Source of the DNA: Chloroflexota bacterium
GTDB taxonomy: Bacteria; Chloroflexota; Anaerolineae; JAAYZQ01
Length of the DNA: 64,000 nt
Reading direction: 5' to 3'
NCBI GenBank assembly: GCA_018606645.1
Contig: JAGVRI010000020.1
Coordinates: 1 to 64,000 of the forward strand
Shown here: positions 43,834 to 53,218 of the stretch, piece by piece
Numbering within the stretch: the stretch's first letter is position 1
Layout of the letters: the number at the start of each line of letters is the position of its first letter
Position numbers and translations under genes: made by a program
The notes under the pieces: generated by a model
The model's database searches: none
Seen by the model: the letters and a program-made list of their open reading frames with translations, nothing else
Told to the model about the DNA's origin: nothing

Positions 43834-44763
43834 TCATTCCTCTCTGGTCAGGCGCTCCTGGACGGTCAGGACGGCAACGCTGACCGTCAGGATCAGGACG
43901 GTCAACACGACGGCCACTGCCGCCGCGTAGCCCACATTGTTCACCACAAAGGCATTGCGCCAGATATGAAAAGCCATCACCAGCGTTCGGGTACCTGGAC
44001 CGCCTCGCGTCGTCACAAACACCAGATCGAACACGCGCAACGCGGCAATGAGCGTGGTGATGATGGCAACTACCAACTCGCTGCGCAGTCCGGGCAAAGT
44101 CACATAGCGGAATTCCTGATAGGCATTGGCTCCGTCAATACGGGCTGCGTCGTAGAGGGTCGGTTCGATCCGTTGTACCCCGGCGATGAACAGCACCATG
44201 CAGAAGCCATACTCCACCCAGGTGCCGATCCCACCCACCGCCGGCAAGGCCCAGGTAAAGTCCCCCAGCCAGGCTTTGGCCCATGCCCCCAGCCCCAGCG
44301 CCTTCAGAAGCTGGTTCAGGGGCCCGTTAACTGGGTTCAGGATCCAGCGCCAGACCACCCCGACCACAACCATCGACATCACCTGAGGAACGAACAGGCC
44401 GGCCCGGAAAAAAGTCATGCCCGGCAAGGGCCGGCGGGTCATCAGCCCGGTCAAGAGGAGAGCCAGCAGGATGGGAAGGACGGTGTAGAAAAAGATAAAA
44501 ACGGCGTTGTTGAACAACGCCGTCAAAAACGTCGGGTCGTGGATAAGGGCCGCATAGTTTCCCAAGCCGGTGAAGACGGGCTGGCTGATCCCATCCCAGC
44601 GGAACAGGCTGTAGCGGAATGTGTCCAGAATCGGCAGGAACACAAAGAGGCCATAGATTAGCAGGCCGGGCAGGAGATAGAGATAGCCGATGTACCAGCG
44701 CTGACCGGGTTTCAGCCCTTCGACGTGCAGCAGGCGACGGCGAGGTTGGCGCAGTTGCCCCAT
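43834..44763 (-). CDS. Carbohydrate ABC transporter permease, MalF type
   Basis: A 309-residue permease with six TM helices, EAA loop [24 protein letters not shown] and the N-terminal [17 protein letters not shown] typical of MalF/UgpA proteins. It follows the binding-protein gene after a 73-bp gap with a strong hairpin. It pairs with the MalG-type permease. It lacks the large periplasmic loop of E. coli MalF. Confidence 0.92.
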   Translation of the reverse strand: MGQLRQPRRRLLHVEGLKPGQRWYIGYLYLLPGLLIYGLFVFLPILDTFRYSLFRWDGISQPVFTGLGNYAALIHDPTFLTALFNNAVFIFFYTVLPILLALLLTGLMTRRPLPGMTFFRAGLFVPQVMSMVVVGVVWRWILNPVNGPLNQLLKALGLGAWAKAWLGDFTWALPAVGGIGTWVEYGFCMVLFIAGVQRIEPTLYDAARIDGANAYQEFRYVTLPGLRSELVVAIITTLIAALRVFDLVFVTTRGGPGTRTLVMAFHIWRNAFVVNNVGYAAAVAVVLTVLILTVSVAVLTVQERLTREE

Positions 44764-44773
44764 GGAACGTAGC

Positions 44774-44819
44774 TACCCTCCCGCAGTCCGGGCCTTCGTC
44801 CAGAGGCTGCGGGAGGGTA
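44774..44819 (-). promoter_or_regulatory. Intercistronic hairpin between binding-protein and permease genes (sugar importer)
   Basis: A perfect 13-bp inverted repeat (TACCCTCCCGCAG at 44774-44786, complement at 44807-44819) between the binding-protein stop and the MalF-type start. No T-run follows. It has the same position as the hairpins in both peptide-importer operons. Confidence 0.65.
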
Positions 44820-44836
44820 TCTCATTATCTCGATGG

Positions 44837-46165
44837 CTACTTGGCGTATTCGGCCTGGACTTTGGCGACAAACCCCTCTGGAGTGATCTGCATCGCCATC
44901 AACTCCTGGATCGACGCGCTCAGCACATCGTACATCGTCGGTCCAGCCCAGTCAATATAGTGGCCGACCCCATCGGCCTCGTTGATCACCCCATAGGCGG
45001 TCACAATGTCCCCCAGGAGCGTGCCGGTCGGCACCTTGGACTTGTCCACCGGCACGGCAGGTAACACGCCCTTTTCCAGCCACAGTTCGCCGGCTCGCGA
45101 GGAGACCATCCAATCCAGGTACTCGGCCGCCAGGTCGGCGTTCTTGGTCCCAGCGCGGATGCAAAACGGCAGACCCACCCCTCCGATCGCCAGGACTTTT
45201 CCCCCTTCCTCCAGGGGCGGCAGCAGGAAGAAGCCAAACTTCTCGCCACCAGTGCTGACAATATCACCACTCAGCCAGCTTCCGGTGATCATCATCACCC
45301 CCTGGCCGCCGGCAAACAGCTTCCACGAGTCATCGTAGCCGATGCCGGCAAAGCCATCGGTGAAATAGCCAGCCTTGACCCATTCCTGGACCTTGGCCGC
45401 GGCCTGCACATTCTCCGGGATGTCGAAGGAGACATTGCCCTGACCGTAGACAAAATTATCCAGCCAGGTCCGATCCGGCAAAAGGATGTGCTGGATGGCG
45501 CTAAAGATGTGGATACCGGGCCACTGGTCCAGGTTGCCAAAGACGATGGGCGTCTCGCCGGCCTCCTTGGCCTTGGCCAGAAGCGCTTCGAATTCGGCAA
45601 ACGTCTTGGGGACGGACAGCCCGAGTTGCTGAAACTTTTCCTTGTTATAGTACACCCCCACCACTTCGGCCGTGGGGGAGACACCGTACAGGTTGCCGGT
45701 GCCAAACTGGCTGCCATCGGCAGTGAAACTGTTGCGGGCGAGGATGCCGGCCGAGAAGCGCTTGTCCCACTGGTACTTGGGCAAATAGGGGGTGAGGTCC
45801 AACAGCAGGTTGCCCTGGACCACGGCGCGCATGTCCGCTCCCTGGTTCACCTGCCCCACATCCGGTCCGTTGGGGTCACTGAGGGCCAGCTTGATCGTGA
45901 CCTTCAGATCGTCAAAGCTCTTGACCACCCGGGCGATGGTGACGCCAGGATGGGCCGCCTCGAACTCGGCGTTCAAGGTATCAATGACCGCCTTTTCCGT
46001 GTCTCGCTGGAATTGGTCCCAGACGGTGAGGGTCACCGCTTCCGCCTTGGGGGGCTCGGTGGGTGCGGTGGTTGGCTGGGCCGTCGGCTGGGCTGTTGGC
46101 GCACAGGTTGCCAGCAGGAGCGCAGTCACCAGCAATCCAAATATCTTCCAAATTTGTGTGTTCAT
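44837..46165 (-). CDS. Carbohydrate ABC transporter substrate-binding lipoprotein (family 1)
   Basis: A 442-residue extracellular solute-binding protein. The start at 46165 is fixed by ACAGGAGGAAGAGA. The signal peptide ends in lipobox LLATC (Cys21), followed by a Thr/Pro/Ala linker with repeated AQPT units and the binding domain (about 45-440). Family 1 proteins capture sugars, glycerol phosphate or similar ligands for MalFG-type permeases. Motifs near IDTLNAEFEAAHPGV and GVGLPFCI agree with this family. The ligand is not identifiable. Confidence 0.92.
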   Translation of the reverse strand: MNTQIWKIFGLLVTALLLATCAPTAQPTAQPTTAPTEPPKAEAVTLTVWDQFQRDTEKAVIDTLNAEFEAAHPGVTIARVVKSFDDLKVTIKLALSDPNGPDVGQVNQGADMRAVVQGNLLLDLTPYLPKYQWDKRFSAGILARNSFTADGSQFGTGNLYGVSPTAEVVGVYYNKEKFQQLGLSVPKTFAEFEALLAKAKEAGETPIVFGNLDQWPGIHIFSAIQHILLPDRTWLDNFVYGQGNVSFDIPENVQAAAKVQEWVKAGYFTDGFAGIGYDDSWKLFAGGQGVMMITGSWLSGDIVSTGGEKFGFFLLPPLEEGGKVLAIGGVGLPFCIRAGTKNADLAAEYLDWMVSSRAGELWLEKGVLPAVPVDKSKVPTGTLLGDIVTAYGVINEADGVGHYIDWAGPTMYDVLSASIQELMAMQITPEGFVAKVQAEYAK

Positions 46166-46248
46166 TCTCTTCCTCCTGTCATGCAAATTCTGCATCCACA
46201 TTCGATCCCCAACCAGGTACGATGATTTGGGGGTCATAGACCATGAGC

Positions 46249-46277
46249 ATTATAACGCCGAGCAGAAGCAAATGCAA
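46249..46277 (-). promoter_or_regulatory. Promoter of the sugar importer operon (TTGCAT-17-TATAAT)
   Basis: On the minus strand TTGCAT (46272-46277) and TATAAT (46249-46254) with a 17-nt spacer. RNA should start near 46242, about 77 nt before the binding-protein start codon. Confidence 0.75.
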
Positions 46278-46363
46278 GTTACCGCCTGCCGCGCCTCCTG
46301 CACCCACCATTCTGGTACAACACACTATCTTGAGACGGCTCACTGTTTCCTTGGTTGGAAAGC

Positions 46364-46380
46364 CTGGTTGCACCAACCAG
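46364..46380. promoter_or_regulatory. Inverted repeat CTGGTTG-CAC-CAACCAG, possible operator
   Basis: A perfect 7-bp palindrome with a 3-bp centre lies between the divergent sugar-importer and fpg promoters, about 25 bp upstream of the fpg -10 box. It has the size of a dimeric repressor site. No regulator gene is adjacent, so its role is open. Confidence 0.35.
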
Positions 46381-46401
46381 AGGGCAGTTGCCGCAGTTTT
46401 G

Positions 46402-46410
46402 TGGTATAAT
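46402..46410 (+). promoter_or_regulatory. Extended -10 promoter of the glycosylase gene (TGGTATAAT)
   Basis: TGTGGTATAAT directly upstream of the glycosylase gene, with no good -35 box at 17 nt. The start would be near 46417, 23 nt before the ATG. Confidence 0.6.
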
Positions 46411-46439
46411 GGGTTTGAATCGAATGGTGGAGCGAAGCA

Positions 46440-47246
46440 ATGCCCGAGTTGCCTGAGATCGTCGTCTTTGCCCGTGATATGCAGAAGGAACTGGTGGGCC
46501 GGATCATCACCAAGATCGAAGTGTTTCAGCCCAAATGCCTGAACATACCGGAGGAGGAGTTTCGAGCGGTGCTGTCCGGTGCCAGGATCCTGGGTGTGGC
46601 GCCCCACGGCAAGTGGCTGAAGATGCAGACCACGCGAGGCTGGCTCTTGCTCAACCTTGGGATGGGGGGCGAGATCCTGCTGACCGATCGCGCCCACCTG
46701 CCCGAGAAGTACCGGTTGATCCTGGACCTGGACAATGGCGCAGTGCTGGTGATCAATTTTTGGTGGTTCGGCTACGCCCATTACGCGGACGATCCGGCCC
46801 GCCACCCGATGGTCGGCAAGCTGGGTCCCCACGCCCTCGACCTGTCACAAGAGGAGTTCCGAGGGCTGCTCAAGGGAAGGCGCGGCACTATCAAGGCGTT
46901 CTTGCTGGACCAGGACCGGATCGCCGGCATCGGCAACGTCTACGTCCAGACGCCGCTGTGGCGCGCCAAGATCCACCCGTTGCGACCCATCCCCACCCTG
47001 AGCGAAGCAGAGATCACCGCGCTGTGGCAGGCACTGTGCGACGTTCTGCAGGGCAGCATCGACGCCGGCGGGGCGCCGTTCGAACTGAACCTGTACGGGC
47101 AAAAGGGCGGCTGGGACGATCCCTACCTGTTCCACTGGGAGGAGGCTGCACCCTGTCCGGCGTGCGGGACGCCATTGGCCAAGATCCGCACGGGGAGCAC
47201 GGGGAGCTATATCTGCCCGGGGTGCCAAACCCTCGAATCAAGGTGA
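46440..47246 (+). CDS. Formamidopyrimidine-DNA glycosylase / endonuclease VIII family
   Basis: A 268-residue base-excision repair enzyme. The N terminus MPELPEI supplies the catalytic Pro and Glu of the family; the beta-hairpin lysine region is HGKWLKM; helix-two-turn-helix and the C-terminal zinc finger (CPACG ... CPGCQ) follow. The N-terminal helix differs from canonical Fpg (MPELPEVE), so it may be a divergent subgroup, and I leave out a gene symbol. A GC-rich stretch of about 187 bp separates it from the next gene. Confidence 0.88.
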   Translation: MPELPEIVVFARDMQKELVGRIITKIEVFQPKCLNIPEEEFRAVLSGARILGVAPHGKWLKMQTTRGWLLLNLGMGGEILLTDRAHLPEKYRLILDLDNGAVLVINFWWFGYAHYADDPARHPMVGKLGPHALDLSQEEFRGLLKGRRGTIKAFLLDQDRIAGIGNVYVQTPLWRAKIHPLRPIPTLSEAEITALWQALCDVLQGSIDAGGAPFELNLYGQKGGWDDPYLFHWEEAAPCPACGTPLAKIRTGSTGSYICPGCQTLESR

Positions 47247-47433
47247 CAGTCGCGCAGGGAGTCCGTACCAGCACACAGGCGCGTGGCGCGGGACGGAGTA
47301 GTGGGGTGGCGGCTTCCAGGCGTGGGCGACGGTGGCGCAAGTCCTGTCTATGGTCCAGGGTTCTGGATGTCGCGGTACTGATAATTGGATAGTTGAAACG
47401 AGCTGTAATGTATTGTACCGGAGGAGGTGCAAA

Positions 47434-49560
47434 ATGAGATCGAAGAAGTCTTTCGTCCCGATCGTGGTGTCAGCCCTGGTGCTGGCCATGGTGAGCCTCG
47501 CGCCCATGCCCGGTGCCGCCCAGTCTCCCTCTCGGCATCCAGACGCCGAGAGCGGTATCCTCCAGACCCTGGCAGGCAACGCTTTTACCTACCAGGGCTA
47601 CTTGACCGATGGCGGCAGACCCGCCGATGGCCTCTACGACTTTAGCTTCTCCCTCTACGCCGACGCCGCTGGCACACAGTGGGTGGCCGATGCCGCCCCG
47701 CGCGACAATGTGCCGGTGGTCCATGGCCTGTTCACGACGTTGGTGGACGTGACCGATGCGATGTATGGCGATGTCTACTTTTACCTCAATGGCGATGCCC
47801 GCTGGCTCAAGATCGGCGTCCGGCCGGGGGCAAGCACGGGTGCCTATACCTACCTGAGTCCTCTCCAACCATTGACACCAGCCCCGTATGCCCTGGCCCT
47901 GCCAGGCCTGAACACCATCCAGAATGGCACCAGCCCCAACGTCATCGGTGGCTACTCCTGGAACTATGTCGATCCGAATGCTGTCGGGGCTACTATCGGC
48001 GGTGGAGGGTGCAACGGAGCCAGGAACGAGGTGCTGCACAACTATGGCACCGTCGGCGGGGGGCTCGACAACACGGCAGGGGGCGTCGGCGCGACCGTGG
48101 ATGGCGGTGCGTACAGCGCCGCCAACGGCGATATGTCCACCATCAGCGGCGGCCAGCAAAACACGGCCGACGGCTATGCTGCGGCCATTGGCGGCGGCCA
48201 GTGGAACACCACCAACGGCAGCTATGCCACGGTGGCCGGGGGAGCAGGCAACTCGGCCGGGGCGGCCTACGCCACCATCGGCGGCGGTGGCTGGACCACG
48301 CCGGCCCAACAGAGCACGGCCAACCGCGTGACTGACGACTATGGCACCGTGGCCGGCGGCGGCAACAACCGGGCGGGCAATGCAGACGGAAACCCGGTGA
48401 ACGCCCGCTTTGCCACTGTGGGTGGGGGCCGGCTGAACGTCGCCGGCGGCGACGAGGCCACTGTCTGCGGCGGCGCCTCGAACAGCGCCGGGGGTGCGAA
48501 CGCTACCGTCGGTGGCGGCGAAGGAAATACCGCGGCGGCAGCCTGTGCTGTCGTCGCTGGCGGCTGCGGAAACATGGCCACCGGCATCTCGGCCACGGTA
48601 GCAGGAGGAGAGGTCTGCTTCGCCAACGGGCCCGGTTCCACTGTGGGTGGGGGCAGCGGCAACACGGCCAGCGGGGACTTTAGCACCGTGCCCGGCGGGA
48701 GGGACAACTATGCCGGAGGAAGCTACAGCTTTGCCGCGGGCCGGCGGGCCAAAGCCAATCACGCCGGATCGTTCGTCTGGGCCGATAGCACCGACGCCGA
48801 CTTTGCCTCCACTGTAACGAATCAATTCCGTGTGCGGGCCACCAACGGCGCTTTCCTGTTCGCCAACAGCAGTACCGACGGCCTGTATGTCCAAAACGAC
48901 AGCGCCTCTGGCGACGGCATCCACGTCCTGGCCAACGTCTCGATGGGTACAAACTGGGGGGCCGTATACGCCGACAATCGTGGAACCAGCCCTGCCGTGC
49001 GTGCCGATAGCGCGGGCACCTACTCAGGCTACTTCCGCAACGATATCTATGTCGAAGGAAACTGCGTCGGCTGCACGTTGGTCTACATTGGCCTCAATGG
49101 TGGCGATGTCCCTCTCGAGATTGGCGATCTGCTGACCATCGTCGCCGTGGAGGCTCCCCTGGACGGTACGACAGCGCCGGTGTTGCGCGTGCGCCTCGCC
49201 CGAGCGGGCGACGCCGTCGTCGGCGTCGTGCAGAGCCGGGCTGCGGTCTCGAAGGGCGGGCAGGACAGCCAGCCTGTAGCGAGTGCCGAGCGGGTGGAAG
49301 GGGCGGCTGCCGCCGGCGAATACCTGTTCATCGTCGTCGAGGGGCTGGCCCACGTCAAGGCCGATACGAGCGGTGGCGCCATCACCCCCGGCCAGCGCCT
49401 GACGGCGGCAGAGCAGGCCGGCCATGCCCGCGCCCTGCAGACACGGCTGGTAGAAGGCATGATGGTAGCGGAAGGTGCGCCGATCGTCGGCATCGCCCTG
49501 GCTTCACTGGATGCGGTGCAGGGAACCGGTCTCATCCCGGTCCTGGTCACTCTCCATTAG
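47434..49560 (+). CDS. Exported protein with YadA-head-like 15-residue repeats
   Basis: A 708-residue secreted protein. The start at 47434 follows GGAGGAGGTG. The signal peptide ends near AAQS (about 1-30). A beta-rich N region (about 45-180) is followed by about 15 tandem repeats of mostly 15 residues (consensus ATVGGGxxNTAxGxY, about 185-440), closed by SFAAGRRAKANHAGSFVWADS, then a C-terminal domain (about 470-708) without an outer-membrane anchor. The repeat type is that of trimeric autotransporter heads (left-handed beta-roll). It is probably a secreted trimeric adhesin or surface fibre; that is inference. Confidence 0.8.
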   Translation: MRSKKSFVPIVVSALVLAMVSLAPMPGAAQSPSRHPDAESGILQTLAGNAFTYQGYLTDGGRPADGLYDFSFSLYADAAGTQWVADAAPRDNVPVVHGLFTTLVDVTDAMYGDVYFYLNGDARWLKIGVRPGASTGAYTYLSPLQPLTPAPYALALPGLNTIQNGTSPNVIGGYSWNYVDPNAVGATIGGGGCNGARNEVLHNYGTVGGGLDNTAGGVGATVDGGAYSAANGDMSTISGGQQNTADGYAAAIGGGQWNTTNGSYATVAGGAGNSAGAAYATIGGGGWTTPAQQSTANRVTDDYGTVAGGGNNRAGNADGNPVNARFATVGGGRLNVAGGDEATVCGGASNSAGGANATVGGGEGNTAAAACAVVAGGCGNMATGISATVAGGEVCFANGPGSTVGGGSGNTASGDFSTVPGGRDNYAGGSYSFAAGRRAKANHAGSFVWADSTDADFASTVTNQFRVRATNGAFLFANSSTDGLYVQNDSASGDGIHVLANVSMGTNWGAVYADNRGTSPAVRADSAGTYSGYFRNDIYVEGNCVGCTLVYIGLNGGDVPLEIGDLLTIVAVEAPLDGTTAPVLRVRLARAGDAVVGVVQSRAAVSKGGQDSQPVASAERVEGAAAAGEYLFIVVEGLAHVKADTSGGAITPGQRLTAAEQAGHARALQTRLVEGMMVAEGAPIVGIALASLDAVQGTGLIPVLVTLH

Positions 49561-49576
49561 CGGCCGGAGGCAGACG

Positions 49577-49815
49577 ATGAGAGGTACGAAAACCAAGAGG
49601 TGGTGAACCCTGCTGGCCTTGATCGCCCTGTCAGGGGCTGCCCAGGCGCTCACCCCATCGGGGGAGCCGATGATCTACCCTGGCACACTGTGGACGGTGG
49701 AGGGCACACGCTCAGCACTGGCGGCTACTACTCGGTGGGCGGCACCATTGGTCAATTCGACGCCGGGCTGCTCACGGGAATCATCATGCCCCTGCCGGGG
49801 CGCCGCGAGAGATGA
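49577..49815 (+). pseudogene. Remnant of a small secreted-protein gene
   Basis: An ATG at 49577 opens a signal-peptide-like reading (MRGTKTKRW, stop, then TLLALIALSGAAQALTPSG) broken by a TGA after nine codons. After WTV the reading continues only in another frame as DGGGHTLSTGGYYSVGGTIGQFDAGLLTG, the ending of a small Chloroflexota secreted-domain type. One stop and at least one frameshift therefore separate the parts. It may have been cotranscribed with the repeat protein, 16 bp upstream. Confidence 0.55.
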
Positions 49816-49864
49816 AACTATCGGGGCCAGGGAAAGGAGACGGTAACGCCGCGACCGAATCCGG

Positions 49865-52114
49865 TTATCTGGTTGGAAGCTGCGCGACGACAAACACGAT
49901 CCGGGTGCGCCAGGGAACCGTTTGACCGGCAAGTTGGCGCTCGAACAGGGCCTTAACCTGGGCCAGTTCATCGGCGGTAGTCCGGCGGAGCAGGTGCTGG
50001 GCGTACGACGGCCGTCCTCGCTCCATTTCGGAGGAAAACCACCGCTCCAGAGTGGCCGGGCTGACCAGGACCTCGACTTCCTGAACCTCTTCGTGCAGGG
50101 CGATATCGTCAAAGCCAGCCGCCTCCAGCCCACGCCTCAGATCGGCTGCCTCCCAGTTCACCAGAGGATCGGTGAGGGCGGCATAGACCTCTTCTTCGGC
50201 TTCAATGATTCGCTGACGCAAGTCGTTTTCTAAAGGAGACAGGTCTACCAGCTCATAAAGCCGCTGGCTATACCGGACAATCGTCTCTACCAGACTCAGG
50301 CGGCCGCCCGGGCACAGCCAGCGGCTCAGGAGCTGTAAGGCTTGGGCCTTGTCCGGCAGCGGCCCTAAGGCATTCCGCCCGACAATGGCGTCGAACTGCA
50401 ACCCCTCTTCGCCACGCAATTTGAGCAGGGTTTCCAGCTCCTCCAGCCCGCGCTCGGAGATAGCCGCCGGATCGGCGATGAGCACCACCGGGCGCTCCAG
50501 TTCGGGGATCCGTGCCGCCTGCTGGCGCAGCCCTTCCCCGGTGTCTCGGTCCCAGGCCAGCGCCCACGTTCCGCCCTCCGGGGTGCGGCGCAGGACCTCC
50601 CAGGTGAGGAGACCGGAACCGGCCCTGAGGTCCAACACCCGATGATGGCGTTGTAGCCGCGCCGCATCCAGCACCCGGTCTCGGATGCGCCCAAGTTGTT
50701 CCCCGGCGTTGCTCACTGCTCGCTGCAACCAGCGGTCGTGAGCCCGTTCTCTTGGGGTGAAGGTCAGGACTTCCGGTGGACTTTCGACCATGGCCGCCAG
50801 TTGCGCCTCGCGACGACGGGCTACCTGTTCCCGGATCAACCGTTCGTACCCTTGGTCGCTAGGTTGATAAAAGACGCGACCTTGTAACCTCTCGGGCAGG
50901 TATTGCTGGGCCACCCAGTGTTCGCGGTAGGCATGGGGGTAGAGGTAGCCCTGGCCGTGGCCAAAGCCTTCCTGGTCCCGGCTACTGTCCTTCAGGTGGG
51001 GAGGCACTTCGCTCTCCCGTTCCTGCTCCACCACCGACAAGGCGTCGAAGAAGGCCAGCGTCGAGTTGGACTTGGGCGCGGTGGCCAGGTACAAGGCGGC
51101 TTCGGCCAGATGAAAGTTCCCTTCAGGCAGGCCCACCCGGTCAAACGCCTCGGCGCAGGCCGCTACCACCCGGATGGCGTTGGGATCGGCCAGCCCCACA
51201 TCTTCTCCTGCCAGAATCAACATGCGGCGAAAGATAAAACGGGGGTCCTCGCCGGCGTAGACCATTTTGGCCAGCCAGTAGAGAGCCGCATCGGGATCGG
51301 ACCCACGGAGGGACTTGATAAAGGCGCTGATGGTGTCATAATGGTAATCGCCGTCCTTGTCATAGAGCACGGCCCGGCGCTGGATGCTCTCCTCGGCGAC
51401 GGCCATATCAACAACGATCACGCCCCGTTCATCCGGCGGAGTGGTTTCTACCGCCAGTTCCAGGGCGTTGAGCACGCCCCGGGCGTCTCCATTGGCTACG
51501 TTGACCAGGTGAGCCAATGCATCTTCATGGACCTCCACCTTGAGCTTGCCGTACCCTCGCTCCGGATCGGCCAATGCTCGTCGGGCGATAATGGTCAGTT
51601 CGGCTTCGGTCAGGGGTTTGAGCTGGAAGATACGGCTGCGGCTGACCAGAGGGCGGTTCACCGTAAAATAAGGGTTCTCTGTCGTGGCGCCGATCATGAT
51701 CACCGTGCCGTTCTCCACCCAGGGCAAGAGTGCGTCCTGCTGGGCTTTGTTCCAACGGTGCACCTCATCGACAAAGAGGATCGTCCGCTGCCCGTGAAGC
51801 GCCCGCCGTTTCTGGGCCTCTTGCGTGACACGGCGGATGTCGGCCACCCCGGCCAACACCGCATTCAGGGTCTCAAAGTGGCTGCGAGTGGTGTTGGCAA
51901 TGATGGCCGCCAGGGTGGTCTTGCCGGTGCCCGGCGGTCCGTAAAAGATCACCGACGAGAGTTGATCGGCCTGGATCGCCCGGCGCAACAGCCGGCCCGG
52001 GCCCACGATATGCTCCTGGCCGACGAACTCGTCCAGGGTGCGCGGCCGCATCCGGGCGGCCAGCGGAGCCTCCCGCTCGATCGCTTCCTTCTGAGCATGG
52101 GTGAACAGGTCCAT
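49865..52114 (-). CDS. RarA/MgsA replication-associated AAA+ ATPase fused to a methyltransferase-like domain
   Basis: A 749-residue protein. Residues 1 to about 430 match RarA (MgsA): Walker [10 protein letters not shown] at 59-67, Walker [15 protein letters not shown], then the C-terminal oligomerisation domain. Ordinary RarA stops near 440. Here about 310 residues follow, with [15 protein letters not shown] resembling methyltransferase motif I, and AIVGRNALG later. The first part acts at stalled replication forks and ssDNA gaps; the second part is of unknown activity. The ATG at 52114 lies 6 nt behind TACAAT, so the mRNA may be leaderless. Confidence 0.88.
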   Translation of the reverse strand: MDLFTHAQKEAIEREAPLAARMRPRTLDEFVGQEHIVGPGRLLRRAIQADQLSSVIFYGPPGTGKTTLAAIIANTTRSHFETLNAVLAGVADIRRVTQEAQKRRALHGQRTILFVDEVHRWNKAQQDALLPWVENGTVIMIGATTENPYFTVNRPLVSRSRIFQLKPLTEAELTIIARRALADPERGYGKLKVEVHEDALAHLVNVANGDARGVLNALELAVETTPPDERGVIVVDMAVAEESIQRRAVLYDKDGDYHYDTISAFIKSLRGSDPDAALYWLAKMVYAGEDPRFIFRRMLILAGEDVGLADPNAIRVVAACAEAFDRVGLPEGNFHLAEAALYLATAPKSNSTLAFFDALSVVEQERESEVPPHLKDSSRDQEGFGHGQGYLYPHAYREHWVAQQYLPERLQGRVFYQPSDQGYERLIREQVARRREAQLAAMVESPPEVLTFTPRERAHDRWLQRAVSNAGEQLGRIRDRVLDAARLQRHHRVLDLRAGSGLLTWEVLRRTPEGGTWALAWDRDTGEGLRQQAARIPELERPVVLIADPAAISERGLEELETLLKLRGEEGLQFDAIVGRNALGPLPDKAQALQLLSRWLCPGGRLSLVETIVRYSQRLYELVDLSPLENDLRQRIIEAEEEVYAALTDPLVNWEAADLRRGLEAAGFDDIALHEEVQEVEVLVSPATLERWFSSEMERGRPSYAQHLLRRTTADELAQVKALFERQLAGQTVPWRTRIVFVVAQLPTR

Positions 52115-52120
52115 ACTTCC

Positions 52121-52148
52121 ATTGTACCGCAAACGGGCAGAAGTACAA
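52121..52148 (-). promoter_or_regulatory. rarA promoter, probably leaderless (TTGTAC-16-TACAAT)
   Basis: On the minus strand TTGTAC (52143-52148) and TACAAT (52121-52126) with a 16-nt spacer. Six nucleotides separate TACAAT from the ATG, so transcription should start at the start codon itself. Confidence 0.5.
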
Positions 52149-52194
52149 ACCGCAAGGGGCCGATGAGATTGCGCCAGGTTCCAGAGAAACGCAA

Positions 52195-52229
52195 CCCGCC
52201 TCGACCCCAGAGACCAGGATCGAGGCGGG
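52195..52229 (-). terminator. Hairpin terminator after the exported 313-residue protein gene
   Basis: A perfect 10-bp inverted repeat CCCGCCTCGA (52195-52204) with its complement at 52220-52229, 23 bp after the stop on the minus strand. It is followed by TTGCGTTTC, a weak T-tract. Confidence 0.6.
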
Positions 52230-52252
52230 CGCAGTTTCAGTGGTACGGCAGC

Positions 52253-53194
52253 TTATTGGCTGCGAAAGATCGGGAATTTGGGTCCGAAGCGCGGTCGGAT
52301 GGGCGTCAGCCGGCGCAGCGACTTGAGCTCGGCCTGGACCGGGCCGTGCATGGTGGTCACGCCGTACACGTCCACATCCTCCAGCCAGTAGTAGTAGGTG
52401 ACCCCAGCCTGGACCGCTGTGTCGAGGAACTCATAGGTCGCACCCAGTGGGCTGCCCGGCGCCTGGCTGGCGATCAGGCTGGCGTTCAGTTTGACCTGCG
52501 GCCCGGCGGGTGATGTGGCGCGGTAGACGTTAAAGCCCAGGTTGTCCAGCTCGGTGGCGGTCGTCCACTCCAGACGAATGGCGTTGCCCGCCGGAGCGGC
52601 TGTGAAGGAGGCCAGCGTCACCGCCTGCGGCCCACAAATGATGTACAGGTCAATCTGGCGATTCTCGACGGCGGAGGTGTTCCCACCATCCACATTGGTA
52701 TGGACGTTCAGACCATCTGGCGGATCGTTGGCGGGCGAGTAAAAGCCGGGCGCCAGATAGGCGGACCCTTCCCAGCCGTCGGCCGTTGTTCCATTCGAGT
52801 TGATGAATGCAAAATCGGGCGGGGTTCCGTCGTTGCCATCACTCTCATCCATTATCTTGTTAGTCTGACCAAGTTTGATAAAGTGATCCCCGTTTACGTC
52901 AATCGGGTGGCCGGGCTCGGCGAGGACCAGGACGTACAGGACTCCAGCCCGGCAATCGTAGCGGACGTAGAGCTTGGAACGAACCGGCTTGTTCGGGTTG
53001 GCGGCCAAATACATGTTGGCGAAAAAGTCGTTGGTCAAATCCCATTCGCTGGGGTCGCCGTCCACAAACGCCCGCTCGTAGGTCGGGTTGGGATAGGCCA
53101 CGATGATCGGATTGGCAGCCGATACCAAGGCTGGTGGAACCAACAGCAACAGCGCTGCCAAAAGAATAATTGTGTTCCAGGTTCGCGTTTTCAT
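52253..53194 (-). CDS. Exported protein with C-terminal Fn3-like domain and RSQ tail
   Basis: A 313-residue secreted protein. The start at 53194 follows GAGAGGAGAG. Signal peptide about 1-27 (ending VSAAN). The N-terminal part is Asp/Asn-rich (SEWDLTNDFF, DGNDGTPPDF) and looks like a substrate- or metal-binding beta fold. The C-terminal domain (about 195-285; VTLASFTAAPAGNAIRLEW, YYYWLEDVDVYG) recurs in the S8 protease at 53765-55303, followed by the same tail (RRL.P.RPR ... RSQ). I do not recognise the N-terminal domain. It belongs to the phylum-typical exported proteins. Confidence 0.8.
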   Translation of the reverse strand: MKTRTWNTIILLAALLLLVPPALVSAANPIIVAYPNPTYERAFVDGDPSEWDLTNDFFANMYLAANPNKPVRSKLYVRYDCRAGVLYVLVLAEPGHPIDVNGDHFIKLGQTNKIMDESDGNDGTPPDFAFINSNGTTADGWEGSAYLAPGFYSPANDPPDGLNVHTNVDGGNTSAVENRQIDLYIICGPQAVTLASFTAAPAGNAIRLEWTTATELDNLGFNVYRATSPAGPQVKLNASLIASQAPGSPLGATYEFLDTAVQAGVTYYYWLEDVDVYGVTTMHGPVQAELKSLRRLTPIRPRFGPKFPIFRSQ

Positions 53195-53218
53195 TTTTTT
53201 CTCTCCTCTCATAAGTGT

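Noticed and set aside
48000-48730. Regular GGCGG-rich DNA repeats considered as a CRISPR or tandem-repeat locus
   Set aside because: The repeats are in frame and code for the 15-residue protein repeats; spacing and sequence vary as in coding repeats.
50903-52513. A 536-residue plus-strand reading frame across the RarA gene
   Set aside because: Antisense to a certain gene and without any motif.
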